Positions 1-12,656 are shown, numbered from the stretch's first letter. The stretch: 64,000 bases of DNA from Coriolopsis trogii (GCA_020543525.1 JAHYIO010000005.1:1709001-1773000), one strand, 5' to 3'. The notes: a model not told the origin generated them from the sequence alone. A program made the numbers and translations.

Positions 1-981
1 GCTCGCGATGATGCTGTTCAAGACATATGGATATATCACCATGACCCAGGCCTTGCAGTTCACTTCCGACTTCAAGCTCGGCCATTACATGAAGATTCCG
101 TACGTTCCCCTACCCGTACAATGCCGCATATGCTGATTCTTCCACAGACCACGCGCGATGTTCTACTGCCAGGTCGTCGCCGCCATCATCGCGGGCACAG
201 TCCAGCTCGGCGTCCAGAACTGGATGTTCTCCAACATCCCAGACATGTGTCACCCCAACCAGCCGGACCGGTTCGTCTGCCCCTCGACCGAAGTGTTCGG
301 GACGGCGTCGATCGTATGGGGCGTCATCGGGCCCCAGCGACAGTTCTCGTCCGGGCAGATCTACTACGGCCTCACATTCTTCTTCCTCGTGGGCGCGATC
401 TGCCCGCTCGGGGCGTACCTCATCGGTCTCAAGTGGCCGAACTCGTTCCTCCGGTACGTCAACTTCCCCGTCGTCTTCAACGGCACGAGCTGGATCCCGC
501 CCGCGAGCGCGGTCAACTACGTGCCGTGGACGATCGTCGGGTTTATCTTCAACTACGTCATCCGCCGCCGCCACTTCTCGTGGTGGACAAAGTACAACTG
601 TGAGTGCCGTACACTCAGGCTCCGGCCTTGGGTCATGTGCGATTGATCTCACTCTATTCGTTCACGCCCAGATATCCTGTCCGCCGCACTGGACTCGGGA
701 GCCGCCATCGCGATCATCGTCATTTACTTCTGTCTGCAGTATCCGCGCAACGGCACCATCGGCGCGCATTCCATCCGGACCTGGTGGGGGAACACCGTCT
801 CGGTCAACACGGCCGATCACGGCCCCTCCGGCTCGGGCACACCTCTCTCTGCCATACCCCCCGGCAGCACCTTCGGGTACGTTTCCCTCTCCCGCACTCA
901 ATAGCTTCGCTGACGCACACGTGCTGACAATGCCCTCTGAACTTCTCTTCTGCTCCGTCATCCAGGCCTGAGACGTGGTAG
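1..981 (+). CDS. Oligopeptide transporter (OPT family), 3' part only
   Basis: This is the C-terminal third of a proton-coupled oligopeptide transporter of the plasma membrane; the 5' part lies outside the window. Predicted exons are 1-99, 148-599, 672-876 and 966-981. The frame opens inside a conserved stretch (KTYGYITM, then [16 protein letters not shown]). It continues through hydrophobic segments and the motifs [20 protein letters not shown] and [12 protein letters not shown], and ends FGPETW-stop. The introns have GTACGT or GTGAGT donors. The protein aligns residue for residue with the complete transporter at 13734-16461, including the same intron position inside KYN|Y, so the two are paralogs. 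The final exon is only 16 nt, whereas the paralog has no intron there. Substrate (peptides or glutathione-type) cannot be told from sequence. Confidence 0.93.
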
Positions 982-1724
982 TAGTGGTGGTTGTATGAGG
1001 AGTATCATGAGACGACTGAACGTGAACTGGACTGTCCGCATGTAAAGGGGTTTTTGCTTTGTAGTATTAGGTTATCTCGCGTTGCTGTTCGTTATCGGTC
1101 TGCTGTTATGTACTCTCATCTTACCTTACTTCCGTAGTATAGACCACCACGCTACTTCCTGCTAGCGACGCACTCGTTCGTGTGGAAGCAACCGCCGAAG
1201 AGGCGTCTCTGCGTGCACAAGTTGTCTAGTTTTCTATCGAGCCGTTCCAATGCTGGACTGTTTGCGAGTTTCGTGAATTGTCCAAGTAAAACCTGTCGAG
1301 GGGGTGTAGACTAAAGTGTCCGTACACATGTTGTGACGCCTTTATCAGAGTTCCGAACCGTAAGTAGCCACTTCCCTTCTCAGTGGGAGGAGGATCTGTG
1401 GTCGCAGTGCTGCTTGCTCACGTAGAGTAGTGGACCATCATGATTGAACTACTATTATTCCCAAAAAAAAACGTTTCGAGTCTCATGGCGCTCACGTTGT
1501 TCGGAGTCGAGGCGACTGACCTTATTACTTGGCAAGAGTTTCTACACGCATGCATCACCAGTGGGCCACTGGAGCCCGCAAAGTGCTGGTCCCATAGAAA
1601 AAAGGTACGAGAACAGGGATGTAGTAAGCACGGTGCAACATGCGAGAGCAACTGTTCCAAAGTCTGTATATGTCCGTGGGCCGAAATGGAAAGCCCCACT
1701 TTTGAATCGTGTACACCCTGGAGT
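982..1724. other. Intergenic, convergent 3' ends
   Basis: This stretch separates the stop codons of the OPT gene on the plus strand and the cyclophilin gene on the minus strand. I see no coding signal; it should hold both 3' UTRs. An A-run (1463-1469) lies near the middle. Confidence 0.6.
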
Positions 1725-2616
1725 CTATACGGTGCCCGAGGCGGTGATGGTGACCCGGGACTTTGGCCGACCAGATTCGGAGCCGACAGCCTCGATCTTC
1801 TTGACGACGTCCATGCCCTCCGCAACCTCGCCGAAGACGACGTGCCGGCCGTCCAGCCATGACGTCACGACGGTCGTGATGAAGAACTGTAGAATTGCGG
1901 GAGAGTTTGAGGGTGCGAGAGAGGGCGGGCCACATGCGTGAGTCCAGTTTGCATAGACGAATACTCGCGGAATGGGGAACGCACCTGTGAGCCGTTCGTG
2001 TTGGGGCCTGCGTTCGCCATGGAAAGAAGGCCGGGCTTGCTGTGCTTGAGCTTGAAGTTCTCGTCTGTGCACGCCGTGTTTGCGACCATGAGGAGAGGGG
2101 ACGAAGAGAGGAACGCTTGAACACACCTGCGAACTTCTCGCCATAAATCGACTTGCCCCCAGTGCCGTTGTGCCGTGTGAAGTCACCACCTTGGAGCATG
2201 AACTGGGGAGAATGTAACGTTCAAACGATGTCCTGAAAGAAGTGCAGTGCGATTATCGACACTCACGTTCGGGATGATTCGGTGGAAGGTGCTGCCAGAG
2301 TAGCCGAACCCATGCTGGCCAGTCGCGAGCTCACGGAAGTTCTTTGCGGTCCTCGGTACGATGTCATCGTACAGCTTGAAGATGATACGGCCCGTAGGCT
2401 TCGAGTCTATAGCAATGTCAAACTATGGGAATGGTTTCCTGGTCAGAAGTATGGCCAGCTTGTGAACGAACTGGCTTTACTCACAAAGACTTGCGACCTG
2501 GCGAGGCGCGTGAACGAACGCGTTCAGGACGTGTCAATGTCGACGCCTTAGGGCACTTACATTGGGTTAGACGAGGCCGAAGCTGTGCTCATGAAGCGGC
2601 GGAGGAAGGAAGCCAT
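1725..2616 (-). CDS. Cyclophilin-type peptidyl-prolyl isomerase with N-terminal presequence
   Basis: Peptidyl-prolyl cis-trans isomerase that assists protein folding and is the family's cyclosporin receptor. Six predicted exons: 2561-2616, 2485-2497, 2267-2422, 2127-2202, 1985-2064, 1725-1886, giving 180 aa. The core is textbook cyclophilin A: VFFDIAID, then the catalytic [15 protein letters not shown], then [14 protein letters not shown], and [13 protein letters not shown] with the cyclosporin-contact Trp. Before the core sits a short Arg/Ser-rich leader, [19 protein letters not shown], which looks like a mitochondrial presequence. A second in-frame Met (MSTASASS) could start a cytosolic form. 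Exon 2 is a 13-nt microexon; without it the reading frame and the conserved VFF are lost. The ending is short (ASGTV-stop). Localisation is inferred from the leader only. Confidence 0.93.
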
Positions 2617-5600
2617 GATGAATGTTGCAATCGTCGAGGTGGCAGCAGGAGGCAAAGTAGACTTTCAGCGCCAAATGCTCTTCCGTTGTACATAGGCGCC
2701 CCGACTTACCACGTGCTTGGAAACTGGGTATGATCGGGAGGATAGGATGCGTTCGAAACGTACTTCGAGAGTGCGACGACGGGAGGTTGTCTTTATCACG
2801 GAAACGGTAGCATGGGGTTTATATACTCGGCAGTGGTATCCACGACGGACAGAGGCCTAAAATACATATCGAGAGAAGTGGGCGCCGGACGCAGGAGAGC
2901 AAAAGTGCATCCTCGTTCCGGAGAACACTAATGGACCCGCACATGGAACGAGGGTGCCTTCTCGAATAAAGATCGCGCTCTAGGCTCCTGTCTGCGGGGG
3001 AGGCCATATAGACGAGATGCGAGCACGCTACCCACGTGTTGATATCATCCTGCAGGGGGAATAGTAGCTTGCGAGTGGCACGGGCGCGCAAGCCTCCGAC
3101 TCGTCGAAGCTGAACGTCAAGGGTCAGTTAGAACTTCGACGGGCGATGCAACGTCCGATCTGAGAACAGATCGCAAGACGTTCTTTGAGCGTTTGCGCGA
3201 TCCAGACCGAGTGTCGACTCGAAGGTCACCCCGGATGAACGAGGCGGTGGCGCCTGCGCGGACACTATGTGTTGGGTGGCGAGCTCATTGTGGGCGTCCT
3301 CGACCCCCACGAGTTCAATAGATAGGGTGACCGGCCAGGAAGAGATACTTCTGTGGAACATAGAACCCAGAGGCAGCTATGTCGTCGCCACCAGAATAAC
3401 AGATCGCACTCACGTACAACTTGGATTGTCCGGGGAGCCCAGACCAGGCCACTGTGAGCCGGCGGCACGGTGACTCGTCTCATAGAATCTGTGACAACGC
3501 TGGAAATAGCCAGGCAAACAGCCTGCCCGTGTCTATTGTCTATTGCTTCAGAAGAGTAGACGCTGATCAATAGAACGCACTTTTTCCAGCGAGCATCCAA
3601 CCATATTGACTCGTCGCCTGGATACACACCGATGCAGCTTCCATATACGCCGGCCATTCAGTCGCAAACATAGACGAGCCACGTCACGTACATTGCGTGG
3701 GTGTGCCAGATCTGGAACCCATACGGGCGTGTCAGCCGTAGGCTGGAGCCCATTGGTCGCTGCACATAGGGGAATCAGACTATCATGGACCAATCAGGTG
3801 AACGGCACAACTCACCCGGCCTTACTTCCTCCATCTAGCCAGCTTCAGCCGTCCTCTAGCGCAGACCGAAGGCGGGGGTGGGGGGACGGCTGCGCAAGTG
3901 GCGTCCGGCTGCTCAGGTGGGCTCGGTCTGTACTGCATTTCCGCAGCAGCAGATGTCGCCATCGCCCAAAAACAGACGTAGGTGCTCCCAAGCGAGCGAA
4001 CACAAGCTGGAAGCCGTCAGCGGACGAGGGAGCGGCACGGAAGCCAGGCAGACAGCCTCTCGGCCTCTGCACGGCACCCGGGAACCACGCCAGGGAAAGG
4101 AGGACGTCGTCGACGTCTGCAGATAGCTCTTCCTCCTGGACAAGAGAAAGACGTGGAACGCGCCGCTGAACTTAGATCTGGCGTCATTAGTGTAGTATGG
4201 CAACACGTGCTGGCAGGCCACACCTTCGAGAAACGCGAAGGTTTACGGTCCGACCGAATTTGTAGAACGACTGGACATGCGTGGGCTCTCACCATCGATA
4301 AGGGAGCAAAGGAAACGTCTCTCGCTGGCGAGTCCAGATGCAACAGAACACTAGTCACTTCGCCCTCGAGAATCGGCGCGGTCAGAGCGGCCAGAGGCAC
4401 GGTCACGAGCGGTGGGCCCGACACGAAAAGCGTACTTACTCCTGGCCATGATCGCACCCTCTGATCGGCTTCGGCTCCGCAAGCTCGTCTTTCGGGTGGA
4501 CAAGGAAGGAAAGTATGGAATCAAGGGTGTGCACGACGCCCACCTGGTGAACGTCCGGGGTCATCCCCAGATTGCCTTCTGCACCCGTTTTCCTGTACGT
4601 TTCCGTGGCAAATGCAGGTCTTCCGACCTATTTTCAGGGGTCCTCAGACGACGCGGCGAGCATGCATTCTTGTCCTTTGACCAGAGAGCGACCAAAAGAG
4701 GCCGCTTGGGAGCTTACCGGGACATCTGTCGAGCACAAGGTGCACTCCTGTGGCATCTTCTGTCGACGTCCGTCGTACGCAATATGACGTGAATGGTAAC
4801 GGGAGCAATGCGAGAACACTTGCGCACAGCGACTGACTCGGCGAACGGCTGCAAATCGACTCCAACTATTCCCAGAAAAGTGAGCGGTCTTCTCATGCTT
4901 GCGAAACACGTACGGATAGAGGGCCGGATCGAGAGCCTCGCCCCTATGGGGAAGTGTGAAGCGTCTCGGCGAAGCAAGTCTGATTATAGAGTTGCAATAG
5001 AAAGGTATCGAACACAAGAAGCTTCGCGGTCGTATGTTAGCCTCATAACCAAGCTGAACAGGACGGGGCCGAGGACCAATCAGGACGCGACAAACAACGT
5101 AACGCCTCGACCGCGACGTATCAGCTCTTCGTGAAACGGCAGCGTCCCCAGGAAAACGGGCCGTATACAACGTAATGAACAGCCCAGTCTCAAAGAAGAG
5201 GGACAGACAACCGAATAGCGAACGCAACACTGACTTCGGGTGGTCATCTGGCAGGAGCTTGATGGTTCGCGGTTACGATGATAGCCTCTACGAAGCGGCA
5301 GAAGCCCTGTATGGACAATATACTCTCGGCAGAACCTCCGATTTTGTCCCTTCGTTAGTTCTGCATGGTGTATAGTGTTTATTTGGTCAAATGCTGCGCA
5401 ATGAACACGTTAGGAGGACAGAGTAGATTGGGTTATCGGCTTAGCGGCAAGGACACGGAGCTCGTGAGACGCATGAACATCGCGGCTCGCCAGCTACGTG
5501 CTCTCTGCCGGCTCCTCTGCCGTTACAATGGTCTGAACGGCACGAGTGTCTTGTAGACAAGGAGTAATGTCAAAATCGCCGACGTAGAACCCGTTCGATG

Positions 5601-6948
5601 ACGTAGGTGGTTTGAACGACTCGAACAAAAGCTGGCGCCTTCAGCCCGCGCATCTTTGCCGAAGGACCGTATGCTTGCTGGACGTATGCTTCGAAGAACA
5701 TCGGAGGCAACGGCGGCGGCGCCATAGCTTCAGTAGAGCCGGTGAGTCTCCTTGCGGGCTCAAACCGGCCCCGAGGCTGTAGCGTCCCATTCCAGTGGAC
5801 AGTTGGTCTTCTCTGAGGAGACCTAAGAGTGCACTGTTGAGGAGACAGATAGACGAGCACCATGAAACCCCGTGTCTAGGATGTTTGCGTACGCATATAC
5901 GACATCTATCACCTACAGCTGGTGACTCCGCTCAATGTACGGTATGTCGACAATTGTCTGACAGACAAAAATGCGCACGGGGCGCTCAACGATCGAAACA
6001 ACCGCTATTCGACATGAATTTAGGACGCATGCTTTGACAGCAGTAGACATGTCCTCGATGCGCAGACAGCATAGAGCAACGACTCACTTTACAGAGTTTT
6101 ACCATCAGGACAGCAAGTATCGCAACATCTCGTCTGGAGATTCTTGACGGTGGCCCGCCGGAGTGGCCACATGATTCAACAGTCTGGCCTTCTGTATATT
6201 GTGACAGACCATTTGTGACGAAGCTCTTGGCGGACATAAGTATTAGCGACGGTATAGATGCCTGTTCGACAGGCAATGGCATGACCGCGACAGCAGTTGT
6301 TGTGCAAATGATATGTCAGACTCGGAAAGACACGACGTACTGATTAACGGGTCTTCGATACCACATCCCTCCCAGACCACCGCACCAGCAGTCTTGGCTA
6401 CCAGGCAGTCGATCTAGACCTTGTGTGGGTGCAGTGTCGCGCCACGATTGAACGGATGCTTGCTGTTCGATGTTTGACATTCACCGCTGACAACTATACC
6501 AAATATCGGAAAGGTCTGGATGATAGGCATGGTCCTACATCAATCGCTACGTGAAGTCGAAGCAGGATTCGATTCTGTTCGTGTGGAGGTTGTAGGTGAA
6601 GCGAGAAACAAAGACAGGGAATGGCTTACACCAGGCTTGGACTCGGCTCAGGGTGAGAGATTTGTTACCTAAGTAAGAAGGATAGATAAGCAGGGTAACG
6701 GATGGGTTTGTGTTGTGATTGAAAAGGTAAGCGAGGTTATAACGGGGGATAATACGCCCTTATTACGTAAGCCAAGGAAGGCCGAGAGCGCCAAGACGTT
6801 GCTCGGCGTTGCCGAGGTGGCCGTCTGGACTCTGCAGTGCTATGGGATGCTGCGAGGATGCTGTGCAAGCCACCTTAGCTCATAACATCCACTTCCAGCA
6901 TCCGTTTCCCCCAACGAACCCCCTACTCTCTCAGACGACTTATCACGA
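2617..6948. other. 4.3 kb region with no recognised gene
   Basis: No protein family could be recognised on either strand. Scattered open frames of 60-200 codons occur (for example minus 4634-5230 and minus 4017-4457), but they lack family motifs, overlap on opposite strands and do not join through convincing introns. The left end holds the cyclophilin promoter. A minus-strand stretch near 3660-3790 has a somewhat protein-like run (VWVPDLAHPRN) but breaks quickly. The region may hold decayed genes or noncoding RNA; nothing supports a specific call. Confidence 0.45.
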
Positions 6949-7945
6949 ATGGGTACGTTCTGCCTCTACGGTGGTTTTGAAAGCAAAATGCTGACTCTGT
7001 GGTTGCGAAACACTGTCAGTCACGAAGACGATAGGAATAACGCCATTGGTGGCGACCCTCTACGCATCCTCCTTCCTGCCCGGGGTACAAGCGTATTGTT
7101 ACATTGACGAGTGAGTACGACCCAAGCGGGTTCCGTTTCTTACCTTGCAATTGGACGTATGCTCGTGCATACTTGCTGCGAGGCGGTCGGTCTTCCACGT
7201 TCCCCTGCACAGCCTCAAACACGCTGCTTGGAGCTTGCGAGTCCACAGAACATCGACGAGATGTGAACGATCTATGTCGACTCAGCGGTCGAAGATTCAT
7301 GTGAATGTGCCGGCCGCTTCTCCGCTGGCAAAATATCCCTGACGTCCTCGCGATTCTGGGCAGTATGAATGTATTACTGACTCCTTTGACACAGGCGTGG
7401 CAGGGAACGATGTACGGTGTCGACAGGGGTCAGGATTGGTATCGCGATAGCAGCCAGTAAGTTCTCACATACTTGCGCGCCGTATTGCACCTATATTGAC
7501 AACTGGCACAGTCGCCGGAATCCTGATTTTTTTCTTCGCTTTCCGCGCGACAAGGCAAAGGGCCCAGAGGCGACAGAATCTCGCATATGTCAATACCGCT
7601 GCTGCCGCTGGTGCTGTTCCCCCTCCTCCAGGACCACCGCCTGGTTACGTACCCAATCCCTACTACCAGAACGCACCGCAGGGCGTTCCCTCACCATACG
7701 GCAACCCCGGTTATGCTCCCCAGTATCCTCCTCAGAGCTATAACGGTCAATCTCCCTATCATACAGTCCGTTCATTTCTCGTCTGCTCTGTTTCAGAGTA
7801 CTGACTGTGATGTTAGCCTCAACCACCGGCCCCAGGTAGCTTCCCCGATTACGCGCCTCCTGCAGGTCCTCCACCCGGTCATACCCCTGACTATGCACCC
7901 CCGCCTGGACCGCCGCCGGTGTCAGACCAGAAGACGGGTTATTGA
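6949..7945 (+). CDS. Small secreted-entry single-pass membrane protein, RCR-like
   Basis: Predicted 179-aa protein with five exons: 6949-6952, 7020-7110, 7395-7456, 7512-7765, 7817-7945. It begins with a signal peptide (MVTKTIGITPLVATLYASS, ending ...GVQA). A short Cys-containing lumenal piece follows (YCYIDERGRERC), then one transmembrane helix (about residues 40-60, ...AGILIFFFAF). Next come a basic stop-transfer (RATRQRAQRRQN) and a Pro/Gly/Tyr-rich cytosolic tail ending PPPVSDQKTGY. This order (signal, Cys loop, TM, QRRQNLAYV, PY-rich tail) resembles the Rcr family (chitin synthesis regulation / Congo red resistance). In yeast, Rcr proteins act in plasma-membrane protein traffic through ubiquitin-ligase-binding PY motifs. 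The assignment rests on architecture only. The first coding exon is just ATGG. The donor of intron 4 (GTCCGT) is weak. Confidence 0.72.
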
Positions 7946-8371
7946 ATATTGATTAAGGGGCACAGGACAGCCTGCAAACATTCTTCGCGGCATAGTGTAC
8001 ACTAATGACGGACTGGCGTGATGCTTGATATTGCCAAACTTGATGATTTGTATTAGTCTATTTACTTCACTGTGCCCTCCATGTTCTTGTCAATGTACGA
8101 GAGTGTTCATGCGTATGCAGCGAATGAAGCAGGGAAGCGTGCGAGAGAGCCGTCTTTGTACCGCAAAGACAAGAAGGGAGTTGGAGAGGACGGGCCTGAT
8201 CCTGGGCGTTCTCGGCCGTTGACGACGGCAGTGACGACGAGAATTATTACCGCCGCGTGGCTCGCTTAGAAGCATCAAGTGCCCCCTGTCGGCTCCCACC
8301 ACCACCGACTCCGTCGTCTCCCTCGTCGTCCTCGAGCTTCAGGACAGCTAACTTCACTCTCTTGTTTCTTA
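7946..8371. other. Intergenic, tandem plus-strand genes
   Basis: Short spacer holding the 3' UTR of the RCR-like gene and the promoter/5' UTR of the Msb1-domain gene. It is pyrimidine-rich from about 8290 to 8370, as is common just upstream of fungal start codons. An in-frame ATG at 8279 would lengthen the next protein by 31 residues, but that stretch looks noncoding. Confidence 0.5.
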
Positions 8372-11300
8372 ATGCCGAGCTTGTTCTCTCGCGCACGGAC
8401 TACTTCGACTCCGACAAAGAAAGCAGCCCTCGACGTCGGCCTACACGACGAGTTCGGGAGGATCACCAGCAGAGGGTCTGCTCGGCACGTAGCCCAGCAG
8501 CAGCTCGCCGCCAGCACCAAGCAACGGCTCAGGAAGGACAGCGCGAAGGGGTCTAGCAAGGGAGCTGCAGGGGCAGAAGAGCATGTCGACTTTGGCCCGC
8601 CAGACGGGAGCTTCCTCCCGTTGAATCTGGAGAAGCCGCGATATCTCAACTCGGAGGACCCGACGCGCGAGGCCGCCCCCCAGCACGACTATGGCTACCT
8701 CTCGTACAGTCGACATGTCATTCTGGGTCTCGAGGAGGTCGCCAAGTTGGTAGACGTCGTAGGAGACGAGCTCGGTACGCGTGGATTGACGACGCCGTTT
8801 ATCTTTTCAACATTGGCCCTCGACGTGTCGGCATCCGCTGTGAAGCGATTGATTCAGACCTACCTCAAGACGTGCAGCAGGTCGTCGTCTGAGGCGGACA
8901 GACAGTGGCGTGAAGAGGCGCGATTGGCGGGCCCCCAAGAGTTGGGTCTGATGCTCCGTTGGGGTCTGGCCCGGGTGGTACGCTGGGTGGGCGGGCAGGA
9001 GGTGCGCGGACTGGTCTCGTACGACGCATACCTGCAGTGGCAGGAGGCCGAAGCTGGTGCGTGAATGTCGCCGGTGTCGTTGTATGCGCGCCCGCAACCC
9101 TATCTGACCACCTGGCAGCGCTCAACTACCCGGGCATGCATTTCTCAAACTTCCTGGAGCCCCTTGAGCCCCTCCTGCGCTCGTTGCTCGTCGGGCTGTT
9201 CACCCTCCTCAGCCGCTTCACCGCGCACTCTGCCTCTTCCGGGCACACTCCGCCCACTCTCTCCCCGCTGTTCGGTCCCCTTCTCTTCGGGCTGGGACCC
9301 TCTACCCTCAACTTCCATCATGCATACCATCACTATCTCCGCGCAACGACCGCGACGGAGCACCTTATTCTAGCATTCATTCGGTGGCAGGATGCGAAGG
9401 CGAACGCGGCAGGACCGGCGCTGGGCGTCCCGACTCGCCTCAAGGCATGGATCCAGGGTTACCCGTCGATGCTCCCAACGACAGCCGGAAAGGACGAGCG
9501 TCCGCAGCCCCGCCGTGGTGCCCGCACCGTGCGAGTTCTCAATGTGCGTCGTAACGTCCGGATGTACTCTCCGGATCTCGTGAAGACAGCGTCGACATGG
9601 GCGTACCGTCCCCGTGGGTCTGTCTCGAACGCTTCGGAGCGTTCGTTCGCTGGCTCTAAGGAATGGGATCGTATCGCCCCGCCCACCTTGAAGCTCCCAC
9701 CACGATATGCGGATGCATACAAGAAACGCATGGATCTCCCTCCGAACTTCCACCCGGAAACGGGTGCGGGATCGATTGCCTCCACGCTTACACCCCCTTC
9801 TCTGACGTCCTCAGTGTCATCTGCATCGTCGGTCGGGTCTACGCTCTTCGAGGACAGAGAAGGCGAGGAGCGATTCAGGAGTTTGACCGATCTCAAATGG
9901 GGCGAGTTCGAGATGATGGGTTTCGGGAACATTGTTGCGGACGAGAAGAAACTGCAATTCGACTTGACTGAGAGTGCTCGGGCGGTACGTGTTCCTTCCA
10001 TTCCATACGTTCCCCTTAGTTGACAAGTCTATTGCTGGATGCGCATCACCGGTGCTAGGCTCGTGCCGCAAAGCGTGCGACATTGAACTGGCAGGACTTC
10101 TCGTCCTCAGGTTTCTCCCGGTCAGACGGGCATCTGAGCGCGACGCTGCAGTTCAGCGCACCGGTCGCAAATCAGATCAACTCTTGGCCCGCACATCAGG
10201 CTGAGATGCACAGGAAGCTGAAGAAGACGCAGAAGGCGCTGCCAGCATTTGGGTGGGACACCGAGCCGATATTGGGCGGGGAAGAGGTCGTAGAAGAATC
10301 GTTCGTAGACGTTTTCTGCGATCTCATCTATGGGGGAGGCTGGATGGACGACGAGCGGCGCGAGGAGACTGACCGGGAATGCAACTGGGCTTTGGTGAGC
10401 TCATACATTGGGATTCGTCTCGAACTCAATCTCACTGGTCATGACCCAAAAGGTCGAGTATAAATCACTACCCCTAAATCGGACAACCTCCGTTTCTGGC
10501 ACGGCGGATCCGCGCACATCCACTACACTCATTCTTTTCGAAGAGTTCGTCCCATTCGAATATCGTCAGCAACTCGCCTCCAACGGTAATGCGCGACGGA
10601 GACTACCGTCCTTCTTTTCAGGTGTGAACAAATCCAAACAGTGGAAGCCAGCGACCACCCTCAACGGTCGCCCATATGTTGTTGGAGCCGTGCCACATAG
10701 TCCCAGCTTCCGCGAAGTCGAGTTCGAGGGTCTCCTTCGCTCGAACGGTAGCGCTACTAAAGTCATCTCTCTCAACCGTAGTCCTGATCGAGAGAAGCCT
10801 CCTGTCAACTCTGCCCTCGCCACCCCTGGTCACGAACCGGCCATAAACCCCTTGATCAAAGTGACAAGCCCATATGCCAAGCCTACGTTTCTGACCCCGG
10901 TACGCACCGACTCCCCGATCCCAAAGGATTCGAGCGAGAGTGGATCACCCGTGCCGAAGAAGAGTCATCGGTTTCGTCTCCCCACAGGACTTCCTTCGAG
11001 TCCAGCGCCCGGGCGACGAGCTGGACTGGCTCCGACGGAGTACGACCCGGTAGAGTTTGACACCCGTCTTGCCAGCTTGGATGAAGAGCTCACTCCAGGC
11101 AAAAAGCACAACCGTCGACGGTCCAAGGACGATGCCTGGGTGGACATACTTGTCGCCACCAGCAGCCGCAGGATGGGGGGTCAGGACGCAGAGATGCGCC
11201 ATGGGCTCAAGGGTGGTCGTTCTGATCCCGAGCTTGCCAGCCAGGAGGTCTCTGAGGTCCTTGCCGCCGTGCGCGGCCGCTTCTCGGACGAAGAGGATGA

Positions 11301-12090
11301 GGGCATGGAGCCGGTGGGGGGCCCCGCAGGCGCGGAGACATCCACGCTGCAAGACTCCCTGCTCGAGCGTGAACAGTCAGAGGCTGATTCGCTGCGCTAT
11401 GGCGATGATGAGGACGATGAGGATGCCCCGAAACCTGTCAACAAGCGCATGGGCTACTTCGACCTCCATCCTGACCGGCGCCCACCCACTCTGGTCGACG
11501 ACCCTCGTGATCGATTCACCCGCCCGTCGTATGAGAGCGACACGTCGACGGAGAATCCTTATACTGCCGCGACGGTCAGCACGAGGAACCTCGCACCTAA
11601 TACCGACGCTGCGCTCTACAGGCAATCCGCTGCTTCCGAGTACGAGTCAGATCCAGAGCCTGTCCCCGTTGGTTCGCAGGCTATTCCTCGCGATGTCAAG
11701 AAGACCCTTCCCCGTTCGCCAGCCGACAAGGACGCCCCTGCGCCGCCGTCGAAGCCGGGGGCGAGCAAGACAGCGTCACTCATCGAGATGTACCGGGAGC
11801 GTGAGCGGCAGACTCAGACCAGCCCCATCCCATCGTCTCGTCTGCCTGTCCGTCAGGCATCCCTTCATGCGCCTGCAGACGGCAAAGATCGCTCGCCCTC
11901 TCCTCGTGGCTCGCCCTCTCCCAATGGCAAGTCGCCCGTACCACCCGCTCCGGTCGACCTGCCGGAGATCGAAGAACCTGCGGACGACAAGGTGAGCGTC
12001 GAAGATATTCCGATTGATCTTCCCACCCGTTACGTCCACGGCGCCCCCCTTCACAACGTCCTGGAGGAACCGGAGGAAGAGGAGGCGTAG
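8372..12090 (+). CDS. Msb1/Mug8-domain (DUF1708) protein
   Basis: Large cytosolic protein of 1174 aa in four exons: 8372-9056, 9119-9984, 10059-10394, 10453-12090. I chose the Met that opens MPSLFSRARTTSTP because the following HDEFGRITSRGS is a plausible conserved N-terminus. Residues ~110-370 match the Msb1/Mug8 domain, a RhoGAP-like fold: TPFIFSTLALDVSASAV, then ELGLMLRWGLARV, then ALNYPGMHFSNFLEPL and LLFGLGPSTLN. The second half is low-complexity, rich in Ser, Pro and acidic residues, and probably disordered. It ends LEEPEEEEA. In yeast Msb1 is a multicopy suppressor of polarity mutants and works with Cdc42/Rho1 signalling at bud sites; a similar role in hyphal polarity is inferred. All introns are phase-consistent with canonical donors. 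Confidence 0.9.
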
Positions 12091-12656
12091 CATACCTTCC
12101 TCACGACGGTTGCTCCCTTGCACCTTGTCCTCCCACCCCACACCCACCCCCTTTGCGTTCCGGCTGGTTGGGCCCACTCTGAAATATCGTATTCAGCACC
12201 GACGGTGAAACATCTCGGCTACACATTCACATTTACACGCATGTCTTCCCACTTGGACCCTGCCCCGTCTTCCCCTGCTCACGCCCCGTCCGTCCCGTGG
12301 TTTGGTAAACTTTATTATTGCGCGTTCTTGCTATAGCTGCCTCAACATCATACGTATTCACCCTGCATTCGTTCCTGAAGATACCTCGGAGCGCCCTGCC
12401 GCCTCCACATACATAGCTTACTCGTTCCTTTTGTGCGTGCGCCTCGGTTAAGCTTCCTATGTGTGCTTCCTCTCTGATTCTGACAACCCTACGGTCGCGC
12501 CCGTTCCTTCCCGTCCGTCCGTCACAATCTCCCCCTCCCCTGTCCTACTATCTCTGGTGCACGCTTTGTGCGGTCGCTGATGCATGTTAGTGACCATCTG
12601 ACATATCTTACTCTCTTGTGGTGATCCATCATGCCTGCCTTTGCCCCCCCTCTCTC

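Noticed and set aside
3548..3793. Minus-strand stretch with VWVPDLAHPRN, thought of as part of a HET-like or F-box protein
   Set aside because: Only about 40 residues look protein-like; no adjoining exon continues the fold.
4634..5230. 198-codon minus-strand open frame
   Set aside because: Residue usage looks random (many isolated Cys/Arg/His), no motif, and plus-strand frames cover the same DNA.
8279..8371. Upstream in-frame ATG for the Msb1-domain gene
   Set aside because: The 31 extra residues are low-complexity pyrimidine-tract translation; the MPSLFSRARTTST start fits better.
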